Assembly: GCA_018819065.1 (NCBI GenBank)
Contig: JAHJQL010000009.1
Coordinates: 1 to 54,631 of the forward strand
From: Nanobdellota archaeon
Lineage (GTDB): Archaea; Nanobdellota; Nanobdellia; Woesearchaeales; GCA-2686295
Length of the DNA: 54,631 nt
Direction of reading: 5' to 3'
Positions within the stretch are counted from its first letter, which is position 1. The number at the start of each line of letters is the position of its first letter. The position numbers were made by a program, and so were the translations under genes. The notes below the pieces were generated by a model that had not been told where the DNA came from, made no database searches, and saw only the letters and a list, made by a program, of their open reading frames with translations. Below, one piece after another: positions 8,539 to 16,856 of the stretch.

Positions 8539-8970
8539 CTAGCAAGCAACAGCATGATGCTCTGCTTGCTTCAGAATATAAGATATGGTGTCGCTAAGTT
8601 GGTTATATCCAACAGTTACTGCACAACCACCCCTGCTCCAAAGATGTCCTTGAGGATATCGCAAACGAGCTTTTGGATGGTTTTTGAAAAAGTAATATGA
8701 CGAAGCGCCTTTAAGAAGCTGAAAAGCTTTTTCATCATTCATGCCTTTTGGTAAAGTAGCCATCATATGAATGTGTTCGGGCATAACATTCAAGATAATA
8801 ATTTTAATGTTATGTTTATGTGCGACTCTTCGTATACAAGCTTCAATAAGGCTTTTATACTTAAACTTGCCAAACATCTGATAACGATATTTGGTTGTAA
8901 ATTCCATATGCCAGAAATTTATTCCAACTTTGTGGTTGGAATGATTTAATTTTATGTTCACAAAATCCAT
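8539..8970 (-). CDS. tnpA: IS200/IS605-family transposase TnpA (Y1 HUH)
   Basis: This 143-residue protein has the small single-domain Y1 transposase layout: conserved N-terminal FWHMEFTTKYR, the metal-binding HUH motif H66-I-H68 in MPEHIHMM, then LKGASSYYFF and LWSRGG, and the catalytic tyrosine at about Y131 in ISYILKQ. It would cut and rejoin single-stranded DNA at the element's hairpin ends. A ribosome binding site GGAGG (8979-8983 on the complement) sits 8 nt before the ATG and abuts an inverted repeat. The frame is intact, so the element may still be active. Confidence 0.93.
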   Translation of the reverse strand: MDFVNIKLNHSNHKVGINFWHMEFTTKYRYQMFGKFKYKSLIEACIRRVAHKHNIKIIILNVMPEHIHMMATLPKGMNDEKAFQLLKGASSYYFFKNHPKARLRYPQGHLWSRGGCAVTVGYNQLSDTISYILKQAEHHAVAC

Positions 8971-8978
8971 TTTCGTTG

Positions 8979-9059
8979 CCTCCGCGCGACGAAAATTTTT
9001 GAGAGCTTACGCTAAATTAATCGAAAAAATGTATGCGTGCGCCGGTTTTCGTCGTGCGC
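8979..9059 (-). promoter_or_regulatory. Inverted repeat in tnpA leader next to its ribosome binding site
   Basis: On the minus strand GCGCACGACGAAAA (9046-9059) can pair with TTTTCGTCGCGC (8984-8995), directly adjoining the GGAGG at 8979-8983. Such a fold in the mRNA leader could hold the ribosome binding site in or beside a stem. In bacterial IS200 a leader stem-loop is known to repress tnpA translation. The analogy here is inference. Confidence 0.5.
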
Positions 9060-9152
9060 ATATTTTATAGTTAGAATGGTAGAAAAAACTTACGGAGGGA
9101 AGGAAGCAATTCCTATACACACTAAAGTGTGTAGTATCCTTGCTTTAGGACA

Positions 9153-9872
9153 ATGAAAATTGGAAGAAATGCATCGTGCCCTTGTGGCTCTGGAAAAAAG
9201 TATAAGAAATGCTGCTTGGGTAAAGTAAACTTTGAGGCAAATTATAAGAAAGATGATACTTTCATATCAGAGCCAATAAAGGATTATGGAACTCCTAACA
9301 TCTCAAATGATTTCTTTGAGAATAAGTTTTCTAAAATGCCTTCTGCAGCAGCATTACAGCATTTTAGGATGAGTAATGATGTTGACAATTTAATCGGAAA
9401 AATACTTGATCCGGTTTTACCTGATGAAAGAAAAAATAAAATAGAAGAAGAACGAATCAAAGAAATAAATAATCCAGATGAGTTGTTGGGTGTGCTTGAA
9501 CAAGACATTGATACAGCAAATAATGGGTTATTAATTAATAAAATGCTTGAATATGATGACTTCATAATCCCGAAATTGATAGCAAAATTAGAAAACAATA
9601 CGGACGACTTTTTTGTGGAATTTAGCATTAGATTAATTAGAGAATCTAAAAATGATTTTTATTCTGAACTTGTTCTTAATACTTTACCTTCAATAAAACA
9701 TGCATATACATTATCTACTGTTTGTTTATTACTTGGTTTTATTGGAAAGAAAGAAGCCTTAAAACCTGTATGGAATATTTACAATTTTTTTAAAGATAAA
9801 TATCCTAATAAAACTTTTGATCAGGGTCCGTTATTTGCATTGTTTGAATTTAAGGATAGGGGGTTGCTTTGA
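9153..9872 (+). CDS. SEC-C motif protein with HEAT-like C-terminal part
   Basis: Residues 4-22 (GRNASCPCGSGKKYKKCC) form a canonical SEC-C zinc-binding motif, known from the tail of SecA and from many stand-alone proteins. The remaining 200 residues are helical and look like degenerate HEAT-type repeats (DFIIPKLIAKLENN, SELVLNTLPSIKH). There is no membrane segment. The ATG at 9153 lies only about 20 nt beyond the left hairpin of the IS200-like element, and no clear ribosome binding site is present, so insertion may have removed the native leader. Next in line are a zinc-finger gene and a TPR gene. Function is unknown. Confidence 0.8.
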   Translation: MKIGRNASCPCGSGKKYKKCCLGKVNFEANYKKDDTFISEPIKDYGTPNISNDFFENKFSKMPSAAALQHFRMSNDVDNLIGKILDPVLPDERKNKIEEERIKEINNPDELLGVLEQDIDTANNGLLINKMLEYDDFIIPKLIAKLENNTDDFFVEFSIRLIRESKNDFYSELVLNTLPSIKHAYTLSTVCLLLGFIGKKEALKPVWNIYNFFKDKYPNKTFDQGPLFALFEFKDRGLL

Positions 9873-9921
9873 GAACAAGAAGTTTTAAAAGTGAGCGTTT
9901 TTCCAAAATTGGGTGATATAA

Positions 9922-10587
9922 GTGAAAGACAATGAAGATTCAATATGGCAGGATGGGTTTTTTGCTGAGAGCGTAAGTCCTAAAGAAATAAAAGAAAAAC
10001 AAAAAACTATTCATATGGGGCATGATGAAGATATAAATTATAACTGCAAGAAATGCAATAAAAAGATTTCAGCGCATAACAAGGACTGGCACGCTCATAT
10101 GTGTGATGAATGCTTTAATCAAGAGCATTTTAATGAAGAAGGCAACATACAAGAAATAGATAAAGAGATGAAACAAGAACTGGAAAGTTTCAATCCGAAA
10201 GAGCATTCAACAGCTGAATTGCTTGAGGAAAACGGCACAGGGCTAATATCAATAAATGACAACAATATGGAAGCTTTTTTACCTATATTAATGGCAGTTG
10301 AAGAAACAATATGCCAATATTTTGCAGAGAACACTTCTCTAAAGGATTCATATGTAATTGAATCACTTAAAAGAATCAGGGATACCTTCACTTCAGAATC
10401 TAAATTCGATGGGTTAAAGGGTAAAATTGTAGACAAGCTTAAATTAGTCTTATTTCTTAATAATTATGATATAAATGACGTGTCATTGTCCATCTCTAAA
10501 GTGATTAAGTCTGTCAAAACACACAGATCAATTGGAGGCAGCAGAGGCTACTTAAATTTTATTTCAGATTTTTTTAATCAAATGTGA
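9922..10587 (+). CDS. Hypothetical zinc-finger protein, 221 aa
   Basis: This gene starts with GTG at 9922 behind GGTGA. Residues 41-65 hold a Cys-His cluster (CKKCNKK, then HNKDWHAHMCDEC) that could bind one or two zinc ions. The rest is acidic and helical with no recognised fold. It lies 49 nt after the SEC-C gene and 24 nt before the TPR gene, all on one strand, so the three are probably co-transcribed. No function can be given. Its setting beside a restriction system and a helicase allows a defence role, but nothing in the sequence proves it. Confidence 0.7.
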   Translation: MKDNEDSIWQDGFFAESVSPKEIKEKQKTIHMGHDEDINYNCKKCNKKISAHNKDWHAHMCDECFNQEHFNEEGNIQEIDKEMKQELESFNPKEHSTAELLEENGTGLISINDNNMEAFLPILMAVEETICQYFAENTSLKDSYVIESLKRIRDTFTSESKFDGLKGKIVDKLKLVLFLNNYDINDVSLSISKVIKSVKTHRSIGGSRGYLNFISDFFNQM

Positions 10588-10611
10588 ATAAATCTAAGAA
10601 TGTGTTAAAAT

Positions 10612-11433
10612 ATGCAAAAGAAAACAAAAGCAGATGTGGTTTTTGATGAGGTTTATGATTTATTAACTGGAGAAAATATTGATGAAGAAAGGTCAAAAAA
10701 AGTAGCAAATGAATTAATTAAATATTTAAGAAAAGAGAAAAACAGGCTTAATTCCAACGATTTAGGTAAATTCTTTGAGGAATTATTAGCAAAAAACTCA
10801 ATTGATGATGATGAAGTGGGAGAGATAATAAAGCACTTTTCTATGATGGGCAAGATGTGCATTGATGGCTGTAATAAATGTTTTTCAGACCTAGATAGCG
10901 ATGGAACTTTAATTTCTTTGTCAAACAAAGAAATGGATGAAGACATCAAGGATGATGAAGAGGAATTTTCTGAGCAAGAAATGAAGATATTTACTTTACT
11001 AAATGAAGCAAGACACCATAGAAATGTAAGCTGCAATGACAAAAAAGCGATTAAGATTTGCGATGAAATCCTAGAGATAGATGAAAATAACAGAGATGCA
11101 ATGCTTATTAAAGCTGGGGCTTTGGGAGCTATAGGAAAGAATAAAGATTCTTTAAACTTAATCAACTACATTAAAGATAAATGGCCAAATCACTGGGAAG
11201 CGCATTATTTGCTGGGGCTGCACCTTTTTAATAAAAATGAAAGAAAAGCAATGCAGGCATTTAAGAAATCTTTAGAGATTGAGGAGCGTTTTGATAATTT
11301 AGTATCTGCAGCACAGTTAGCTTACTTCATGGGAAAGCACAACTATCAAGAATATCTTGATAAAGCAGAAAAATTAGATTCTCAAAGATTCAAGAATTTT
11401 ATGAAAACATGCTGGACTTATGATTTAAATTAA
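10612..11433 (+). CDS. TPR-repeat protein, 273 aa
   Basis: The N-terminal 125 residues are acidic and helical, with a long Asp/Glu-rich linker (DEDIKDDEEE). From about residue 130 there are tetratricopeptide-like repeats: KAIKICDEILEIDENNRDAM, then HWEAHYLLGLHLFNKNERK and AMQAFKKSLEIEERFDNL. A small cluster CIDGCNKC near residue 84 may bind a metal. The ATG at 10612 has no good ribosome binding site but follows an AT-rich stretch (GTTAAAAT). It is most likely a protein-protein adaptor. The partner may be one of the adjacent SEC-C, zinc-finger or helicase proteins, but that is inference from gene order. Confidence 0.75.
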   Translation: MQKKTKADVVFDEVYDLLTGENIDEERSKKVANELIKYLRKEKNRLNSNDLGKFFEELLAKNSIDDDEVGEIIKHFSMMGKMCIDGCNKCFSDLDSDGTLISLSNKEMDEDIKDDEEEFSEQEMKIFTLLNEARHHRNVSCNDKKAIKICDEILEIDENNRDAMLIKAGALGAIGKNKDSLNLINYIKDKWPNHWEAHYLLGLHLFNKNERKAMQAFKKSLEIEERFDNLVSAAQLAYFMGKHNYQEYLDKAEKLDSQRFKNFMKTCWTYDLN

Positions 11434-11455
11434 AAAGTTAGTCACGAATACTCCG

Positions 11456-12997
11456 ATGACACAAACTAAAATTTTCATGTTTCGAGAAGATATGCCAGAA
11501 TATGGCAAAGATGAATATATTACTCATAAGAATATCAAAGAAAAAATAATTCTTTCAAAACAGTTTCAAACAGATATTGCGAAAAGTGCAATTTCTGTAA
11601 ATACAGCAGTAATACTTCCAACAGGACTTGGAAAAACAATTATTGCGTTTTTGGTTATTGCACAAATCCTTCCAAAGAAGATTCTGTTTCTTGCACCTAC
11701 AAAACCATTAGTTATGCAGCATTATGAAAGTTGTAAGATGTTTCTAAAAATTGATGAAAATAAAATTGTAATGCTTTCAGGAAGTATTTCTCCTAAAAAA
11801 AGAAGGAAACTATTTGAAGAAGCCACAATTGTTATTTCAACACCTCAAACCATTAAGAATGACTTAGAGAATGAGCTTTATAATTTAGATAATTTTGACC
11901 TTGTAATTTTTGATGAAATGCATAAAGCTGTTGAAAAATATGCTTATGTTGAAATTGCTAAAAGGTTTAACAAGCTTATTCTTGGATTAACCGCTTCTCC
12001 AGGCTCAAGAAAGAAGAAGATCAATCAGATATTTGAAAATTTAAAGATCAAGAATGTTGAAAGCAGGATAAGGGATGATATTGATGTTAAAGATCACATT
12101 AAAGATATTAAACTTGATTGGATTAAAGTGCCAATGAATGAAGACTTAAGAAAAGTCCAAAAGCCATTACATGATCTTTTCTTGGAAAAGGTTGCAAAGC
12201 TCAATAAACTCGGTATTCTTACTTACAAAAAGCCAGATTACATTTCAATAAAAGATATTCTTGGAGCAAGAATGAGTATAAAGAAGCGGTTTGGAAGAAG
12301 TCCTTATGCTTTTGCTACCTATAATAATCAAGCTGTTTTACTACAATCGTATCACTGCCTTGAATTAATTGAAACTCAGGGAATTGAATCTTTCCTAAAA
12401 TATATAGAAAAATTCAAAGAAAAAAAGAAATTGTCAAGATCGGAGCAGATGTTTCTAAAACATGATCTTTTGAAAAAAGGCATTGAGTTAGCAAAAAAAG
12501 ACATAAGTTTATCTCATCCAAAATTGAATGTTTTAAAAAAGATTGTTGAAGATCAATTTAAAAAAGAAGAAGATTCTATTATCCTGATATTCACCCAGTA
12601 CAGAAATACGATTGATTCTATTGAAAATACAATAAAAGTAATACCTCAATCAAAAATTCATCGCTTTGTAGGTCAAGCTAAACAAGGAACTGTTAAAGGA
12701 ATGAATCAAAAAGAGCAAAAAGAAATTATTGATAAATTCAAAGAAAGAGAAATTAATATTCTAATCGCAACATCAGTTGCAGAAGAGGGTATAAATATTC
12801 CCAATGTGAATAGGGTTATTTTCTATGAGCCAGTACCTTCAGAAATAAGGGGAATACAAAGGAAAGGCAGAACTGGTAGAAGCCATATTGGAGAAGTTAC
12901 TATTCTTATTACAGAAGGAACAAGAGACGAAGCTTATTTTTATGCTTCAACTCATAAAGAAAAGAAGATGCAAAATATCGTAAAAGGAATGAGGTAA
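11456..12997 (+). CDS. Hef/FANCM-like superfamily 2 helicase, no nuclease domain
   Basis: The 513-residue protein matches the helicase half of archaeal Hef: the lead-in DEYITHKNIKEK, motif I (LPTGLGKTI), motif Ib (LAPTKPLVMQHYE), motif II as DEMH rather than DEAH, motif III (LTASPGS), then motif V (ATSVAEEGINIPN) and motif VI (IQRKGRTGR). The inserted helical region between the two RecA domains is present. Full-length Hef carries an XPF-type nuclease and HhH domain, which are absent. The gene ends with TAA/TAG-adjacent sequence exactly where the radC gene ends on the other strand. It could act in repair or as an island-borne defence helicase. ATG 11477 is an alternative start. Confidence 0.85.
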   Translation: MTQTKIFMFREDMPEYGKDEYITHKNIKEKIILSKQFQTDIAKSAISVNTAVILPTGLGKTIIAFLVIAQILPKKILFLAPTKPLVMQHYESCKMFLKIDENKIVMLSGSISPKKRRKLFEEATIVISTPQTIKNDLENELYNLDNFDLVIFDEMHKAVEKYAYVEIAKRFNKLILGLTASPGSRKKKINQIFENLKIKNVESRIRDDIDVKDHIKDIKLDWIKVPMNEDLRKVQKPLHDLFLEKVAKLNKLGILTYKKPDYISIKDILGARMSIKKRFGRSPYAFATYNNQAVLLQSYHCLELIETQGIESFLKYIEKFKEKKKLSRSEQMFLKHDLLKKGIELAKKDISLSHPKLNVLKKIVEDQFKKEEDSIILIFTQYRNTIDSIENTIKVIPQSKIHRFVGQAKQGTVKGMNQKEQKEIIDKFKEREINILIATSVAEEGINIPNVNRVIFYEPVPSEIRGIQRKGRTGRSHIGEVTILITEGTRDEAYFYASTHKEKKMQNIVKGMR

Positions 12998-13660
12998 CTA
13001 GTTTTTCTCTTTAAAACTATAATAACAATCATTACCTATAATGATATGATCCAAGACTTTAATATCTAATAATTCTCCAGCATCAAAAAGACGTTCAGTA
13101 ATTGTTTTGTCTTCTTCTGAGGGTTTGGTGTCTCCAGATGGATGATTATGAACTAAAATAATTGCATTTGCACTTTCTTTAATTGCTGACTTGAACACTT
13201 CACGAGGATGGATTACAGAACTATTCAGAGTACCAACAGATACTATTTCATCTTTTATTACTCTATTTCTTGTGTCTAGGTGTAAGATTATAAAATGTTC
13301 TTTATCTACACCGCTTAATTTTGGAGAACAATACTCAAACACATCTTTTGCTGACTTAATTGGTTTTCCATTTTGCTTAGACAAACTGTACCTTTTGTTA
13401 AATTCAAATAGTGCTTTAATTTGCATTGCTTTACCAGGGCCGATTCCATCAATTTCTTGTAATTCTTTTAATGATAACTCAGAAAGTTTGTCTATGCCAT
13501 TCTTAGATATAATTCTATTTGACATATCCACTACATTTTCTTTTTTACTTCCTTTTTGAAGTATAATTGCAAGCAATTCAGCATCACTTAACGCCATAGC
13601 CCCATTTTTTAGGAATCTTTCTCTAGGACGATTCTCTTTTGAAATATCCTTAATTCTCAT
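12998..13660 (-). CDS. radC: RadC-like JAB/MPN-domain protein
   Basis: A complete 220-residue RadC. Residues 1-75 hold the helix-hairpin-helix region (RERFLKNGAMALSDAELLAI, then EIDGIGPGKAMQIK). The C-terminal JAB domain carries the metalloprotease-like motif HNHPSGD followed by PSEED. RadC is typical of bacteria and their mobile elements, and its biochemical role is unresolved despite the name. In archaea it is sporadic, which points to transfer. The gene converges on the Hef-like helicase with no gap between the stop codons. Its upstream region carries the right-hand set of GGGGGAGTT modules. Confidence 0.9.
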   Translation of the reverse strand: MRIKDISKENRPRERFLKNGAMALSDAELLAIILQKGSKKENVVDMSNRIISKNGIDKLSELSLKELQEIDGIGPGKAMQIKALFEFNKRYSLSKQNGKPIKSAKDVFEYCSPKLSGVDKEHFIILHLDTRNRVIKDEIVSVGTLNSSVIHPREVFKSAIKESANAIILVHNHPSGDTKPSEEDKTITERLFDAGELLDIKVLDHIIIGNDCYYSFKEKN

Positions 13661-13728
13661 CTAAAATCTAGAATAGCTCGTATTTAATAAATATATTGAA
13701 AAAATTCTGAAATATTTACATCAGAAAA

Positions 13729-13863
13729 AACTCCCCCTTTAAATTTAGAACTCCCTATTTCTACAATAAATAGATTTTACAAAGTAAAATACAATATGTG
13801 CGTAGCACGAACTCCCCCCTTTTGTTTCTTTTTCTAAAAGAAAGAAGAACTTAAACACAATTG
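13729..13863 (-). repeat. Mirrored repeat set, right copy (AACTCCCCC modules)
   Basis: Reading the minus strand from 13863 down gives TTGTGTTTAAGTTC-like (13849-13862), GGGGGGAGTTC (13809-13819), the palindrome TGTGCGTAGCAC (13797-13808), GGGAGTTC (13749-13755) and TTAAAGGGGGAGTTTT (13726-13741). This is the same order and spacing logic as the left copy at 1382-1552, in inverse orientation. Confidence 0.65.
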
Positions 13864-14237
13864 AATATAATAACTGTAAGACGTCCTTTTTGATTGTCTG
13901 TTCTCGTCGATGAATTGTGTTTTCTGCGGTTCTAATTGTTTTTTTTTAAGAGTAGTTTGCAAAACACGTATTTATACACCTTACTTTTTTACTCAGAACA
14001 CTTGGAGGTAGAATTGTTTGTATATATAAAAGAGTCAACCCCCAATTAAACCCCCTAAATCTTGTTTGTGTCGTCGATAGAATTCTTTTCAACCTCCTAT
14101 TATTCTGTCCGTTAATAATGACTGATATTTACATAATATCCTCTCTTTTTGAAGGGTGCCTTTGAGGTTCCTGATATCCGAGACTGCGTTATCAACAAAC
14201 ATAAACATCATTAATATATAAGGAAGTAAAAAAATAA
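13864..14237 (+). other. Intergenic region with strong TATA box; possible untranslated RNA
   Basis: No convincing long frame is present. TATATATAAAAG at 14021-14032 is a strong TATA box on the plus strand and would start a transcript near 14048. Downstream, GATATT/AATATC (14124-14140) forms a hairpin, enclosed by AACCTC (14091-14096) pairing with GAGGTT (14164-14169). This could be a small RNA or a long leader of the next gene. CGTCGAT-GAATT motifs occur at about 13908 and 14072. Confidence 0.3.
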
Positions 14238-14375
14238 ATGTCACTTGAATACAAACGTGAACCTTTAGAAGAGGATGAAATTCAATTACTTAGAAAGTCT
14301 TGTCGTAGTTTTGATAAAGAATTCATTATCAACTTGCTTCTCGACACAAACTATTTAAACGAATTAAACCTTTGA
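14238..14375 (+). CDS. Small hypothetical protein, 45 aa
   Basis: A 45-codon frame starts with ATG at 14238, 18 nt after the TATA-like TTAATATATA, and ends 6 nt before the DNA ligase ATG. The product begins MSLEYKREPLEEDEIQ and looks acidic and helical. AAGGAAG lies about 13 nt upstream of the ATG, rather far for a ribosome binding site. Its tight packing against the ligase gene suggests a short co-transcribed gene. No family was recognised. Confidence 0.45.
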   Translation: MSLEYKREPLEEDEIQLLRKSCRSFDKEFIINLLLDTNYLNELNL

Positions 14376-14381
14376 AAAAAT

Positions 14382-16127
14382 ATGAAATACTCCTCACTTG
14401 TAGAGGTATATGAAAAGATTGAGTCAACTTCTAAAAGGCTTGAAAAGACTTATCACATCTCTAATCTTTTAAAAAAAACTCCTGATGAAGACTTACAAAC
14501 AATAATATTGCTTATTCGGGGGCGATTGTATCCTGACTGGGATAAACGAAAGATAGGGGTTGCAAGCAAGCTGGTTTTAAAGGCAATAAACGCTTCTTCG
14601 GGTGCTGGAATAAATAAGATTGAGCAACTGTGGAGAGAGATAGGCGACCTTGGTCTTGTGGCTGACAGAGTCATTAAGACAAAGTCGCAGTCAACATTAT
14701 TCTCAGCAAAATTAACTGTTGCAAAGGTCTTTTCAAACCTCAGAAGGCTAAACGATATGGAAGGAGCAGGCAGTGTTGATAGAAAAGTTCAGCTAATATC
14801 AGAATTACTCTCTAGTGCTGATGAAAAAGAGGCGAAGTACATAGTGAGAACTGTTCTTGAAGACTTGCGAGTGGGAATTGGTGATGGAACATTACGAGAT
14901 GCTATTGTCTGGGCATATCTACCAATAGATGTGAAGTATAACCCTGAAAATGTGTCTATAGATGTTGATAGAGAGAAATACAACGAGATAGTCAACATTG
15001 TACAGTCTGCTTATGATAAAAGCAACGATTTCTCAACAGTTGCTATTGCTGCAAGAAAAGGCGTATCTGAGCTAAAAAAAGTGGGCTTGATACCAGGAAA
15101 GCCTGTAAAAGTCATGTTAGCCCAAAAAGTCTTAAGTGTGGATGGTGGCTTTGAAAAAGTTGGTGTTCCAGCGGAGCTTGAATACAAGTATGATGGCTTT
15201 AGAATGCAGATACACAAGTCAGAAGGCAAAATAACTATATTTACCAGGAGGCTTGAAGAGGTAACTAAGCAGTTCCCTGAAGTCGTCAAATGCATAAATG
15301 AACATGTTAAGGGTGAAAGCTTCATAATAGACTGTGAGGCAGTTGGGTATGATTCAAAAACAGGCAAGTACTTAGTGTTTCAACACGTATCCCAGCGTAT
15401 AAAGAGAAAACACAACATCCAAGAACTAGCTGCAAAGCTGCCAGTGGAACTAAACATATTTGATATATTATACTATAATGGTGAAGTCTTGCTAGATGTT
15501 CCTTTTGAAGAACGAAGAAAACTGCTTGAAAAAATAGTTTCTGAAAAACAGTCTGAAATTATCCTTGCCAAAAAGCTGGTAACCTCAGATAAGAAGGTTG
15601 CTTTAAAGTTTTATGAAGAATCAGTTGAGAAGGGTAATGAGGGAATAATGCTCAAAAGCCTCAAAAGCGTTTATAAACCAGGCTCAAGAGTTGGCTTTAT
15701 GGTGAAGCTAAAATCACAAATGGACACTCTTGACTTGGTTATCGTTGGCGCTGAGTGGGGTGAAGGCAAGAGAAGCGGCTGGCTTACATCCTTTAGCCTT
15801 GCATGCATTGATGAAGATGGAAACTATCTTGAAACCGGCAAAGTTGGAACTGGTGTTAAGGAAAAAGAAGAAGAAGGACTCTCTTTTGGAGAGCTAACCA
15901 AGATGCTTGAGCCGCACATAAAGCAGGAATCTGGAAGAGCAGTTGTAATAAAGCCAGAAATAGTTCTTGAAATAAAATTTGAGGAAATCCAAAAGAGCCC
16001 AACCTATTCAAGTGGTTACGCCTTGAGGTTTCCAAGGGTTATACAGGTAAGGGAAGATAGGGCTCCTGAAGAGTGCTCAACCATTGAAATGGTAAAGGAA
16101 GCCTTTAACAATCAAAAGAAAACATAG
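14382..16127 (+). CDS. lig: ATP-dependent DNA ligase
   Basis: Replicative archaeal DNA ligase that seals nicks between Okazaki fragments using ATP. The order is the N-terminal helical DNA-binding domain (residues 1-235), the adenylation domain with motif I K269-YDG followed by FTRRLEE (motif III region), the downstream motifs FIIDCEAVGYD and EGIMLKSL, and the OB-fold domain with MVKLKSQMDTLDLVIVGAEWGEGKR. At 581 residues it is a normal full-length archaeal ligase. The start at ATG 14382 follows a 45-codon frame by 6 nt. Nothing appears missing. Confidence 0.96.
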   Translation: MKYSSLVEVYEKIESTSKRLEKTYHISNLLKKTPDEDLQTIILLIRGRLYPDWDKRKIGVASKLVLKAINASSGAGINKIEQLWREIGDLGLVADRVIKTKSQSTLFSAKLTVAKVFSNLRRLNDMEGAGSVDRKVQLISELLSSADEKEAKYIVRTVLEDLRVGIGDGTLRDAIVWAYLPIDVKYNPENVSIDVDREKYNEIVNIVQSAYDKSNDFSTVAIAARKGVSELKKVGLIPGKPVKVMLAQKVLSVDGGFEKVGVPAELEYKYDGFRMQIHKSEGKITIFTRRLEEVTKQFPEVVKCINEHVKGESFIIDCEAVGYDSKTGKYLVFQHVSQRIKRKHNIQELAAKLPVELNIFDILYYNGEVLLDVPFEERRKLLEKIVSEKQSEIILAKKLVTSDKKVALKFYEESVEKGNEGIMLKSLKSVYKPGSRVGFMVKLKSQMDTLDLVIVGAEWGEGKRSGWLTSFSLACIDEDGNYLETGKVGTGVKEKEEEGLSFGELTKMLEPHIKQESGRAVVIKPEIVLEIKFEEIQKSPTYSSGYALRFPRVIQVREDRAPEECSTIEMVKEAFNNQKKT

Positions 16128-16255
16128 GTGTTTGTTGGTCGTTTCTCGTTTTGTTTTTAATTAATATTTCTATATTCAAAAAAGTGTTTTCATTTTTGGA
16201 ACAATGTTTCATAAATGGAAAACTTTAAATATTCGTTGTTAAATAATAGAGGCTG

Positions 16256-16789
16256 ATGGAGATAAAGGAGTTACTTGAGAATTTGTTCGATGAGAAGAAA
16301 CTACGTGTCATGAACTTTTTCTTTAACAACCCTGAAGAGGAGTTTTATCTGCGAGAAATTACCAAAAGAACCAAGGTTCCACTTGCAACAACCTTTAGAA
16401 TTATAAACAAACTTAAGAGCCTTGAGATAATAAAGGAAAACAAGCTAAAGAAGTTCAAACTCTATAGTTTAAACAAAACCAAGAATACTGAATTCTTGCA
16501 TGATATAATGGCTCATAAGAAGTCTGCACTAAATGAGTTTGTTGAACAAGTCCATTCTATCGTCGAGATAGAGAGTATAATCTTACATGGAAAAGAAGAG
16601 CAAAAGAAAGCAAATATTCTGTTGATAGGAAAGGGAATACCATTTGAGCGGATAAAAAGCCTCGTTGTTGATATAAAAGAAAAATATGATTTTACTATAA
16701 TAGATCTAACTTTAGAGCCGGATCAATTCTTTAAAATGTCTGAAATGGGATTGTTTCCAGGAAAAAGAACAGTGTTATTTCAAAAGTGA
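16256..16789 (+). CDS. Winged-helix transcriptional regulator
   Basis: Residues 1-75 form a winged helix: EKKLRVMNFFFNNPEEEFYL, REITKRTKVPLATTFRIINKL, then a wing with IIKENKLKKFKLYSLN. The C-terminal half (IESIILHGKEEQKKANILLIGKG) resembles the nucleotidyltransferase-like sensor domain fused to similar archaeal regulators. It lacks the Gly-Ser and Asp-x-Asp catalytic residues, so it is probably non-enzymatic. The ATG at 16256 follows GAGG, and a TATA-like TTTAAATATTC lies at about 16224-16234. Target genes are unknown. ftsZ is the nearest downstream gene. Confidence 0.8.
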   Translation: MEIKELLENLFDEKKLRVMNFFFNNPEEEFYLREITKRTKVPLATTFRIINKLKSLEIIKENKLKKFKLYSLNKTKNTEFLHDIMAHKKSALNEFVEQVHSIVEIESIILHGKEEQKKANILLIGKGIPFERIKSLVVDIKEKYDFTIIDLTLEPDQFFKMSEMGLFPGKRTVLFQK

Positions 16790-16856
16790 TAATTACAAAA
16801 TATATTCTAGACAACAGAAGTATTTAAATATTAGTGTAGAGATTAATATATTAAAT

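Larger units (their letters stand above)
8482..9140 (-). mobile_element. IS200-like insertion sequence (tnpA only)
   Basis: A single tnpA gene (8539-8970, minus) is enclosed by subterminal hairpins. The right-end hairpin is 8492-8511 (9-bp stem, AA loop) with the tail GAGGAGGTCA. The left-end hairpin is 9116-9133 (perfect 8-bp stem, AA loop). On the minus strand both hairpins are preceded by GGATACT, as expected for paired ends in IS200/IS605 elements, which move as single strands and make no target duplications. Exact ends cannot be fixed from one copy. The element sits between the Bro-N gene and the SEC-C gene. Confidence 0.85.
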
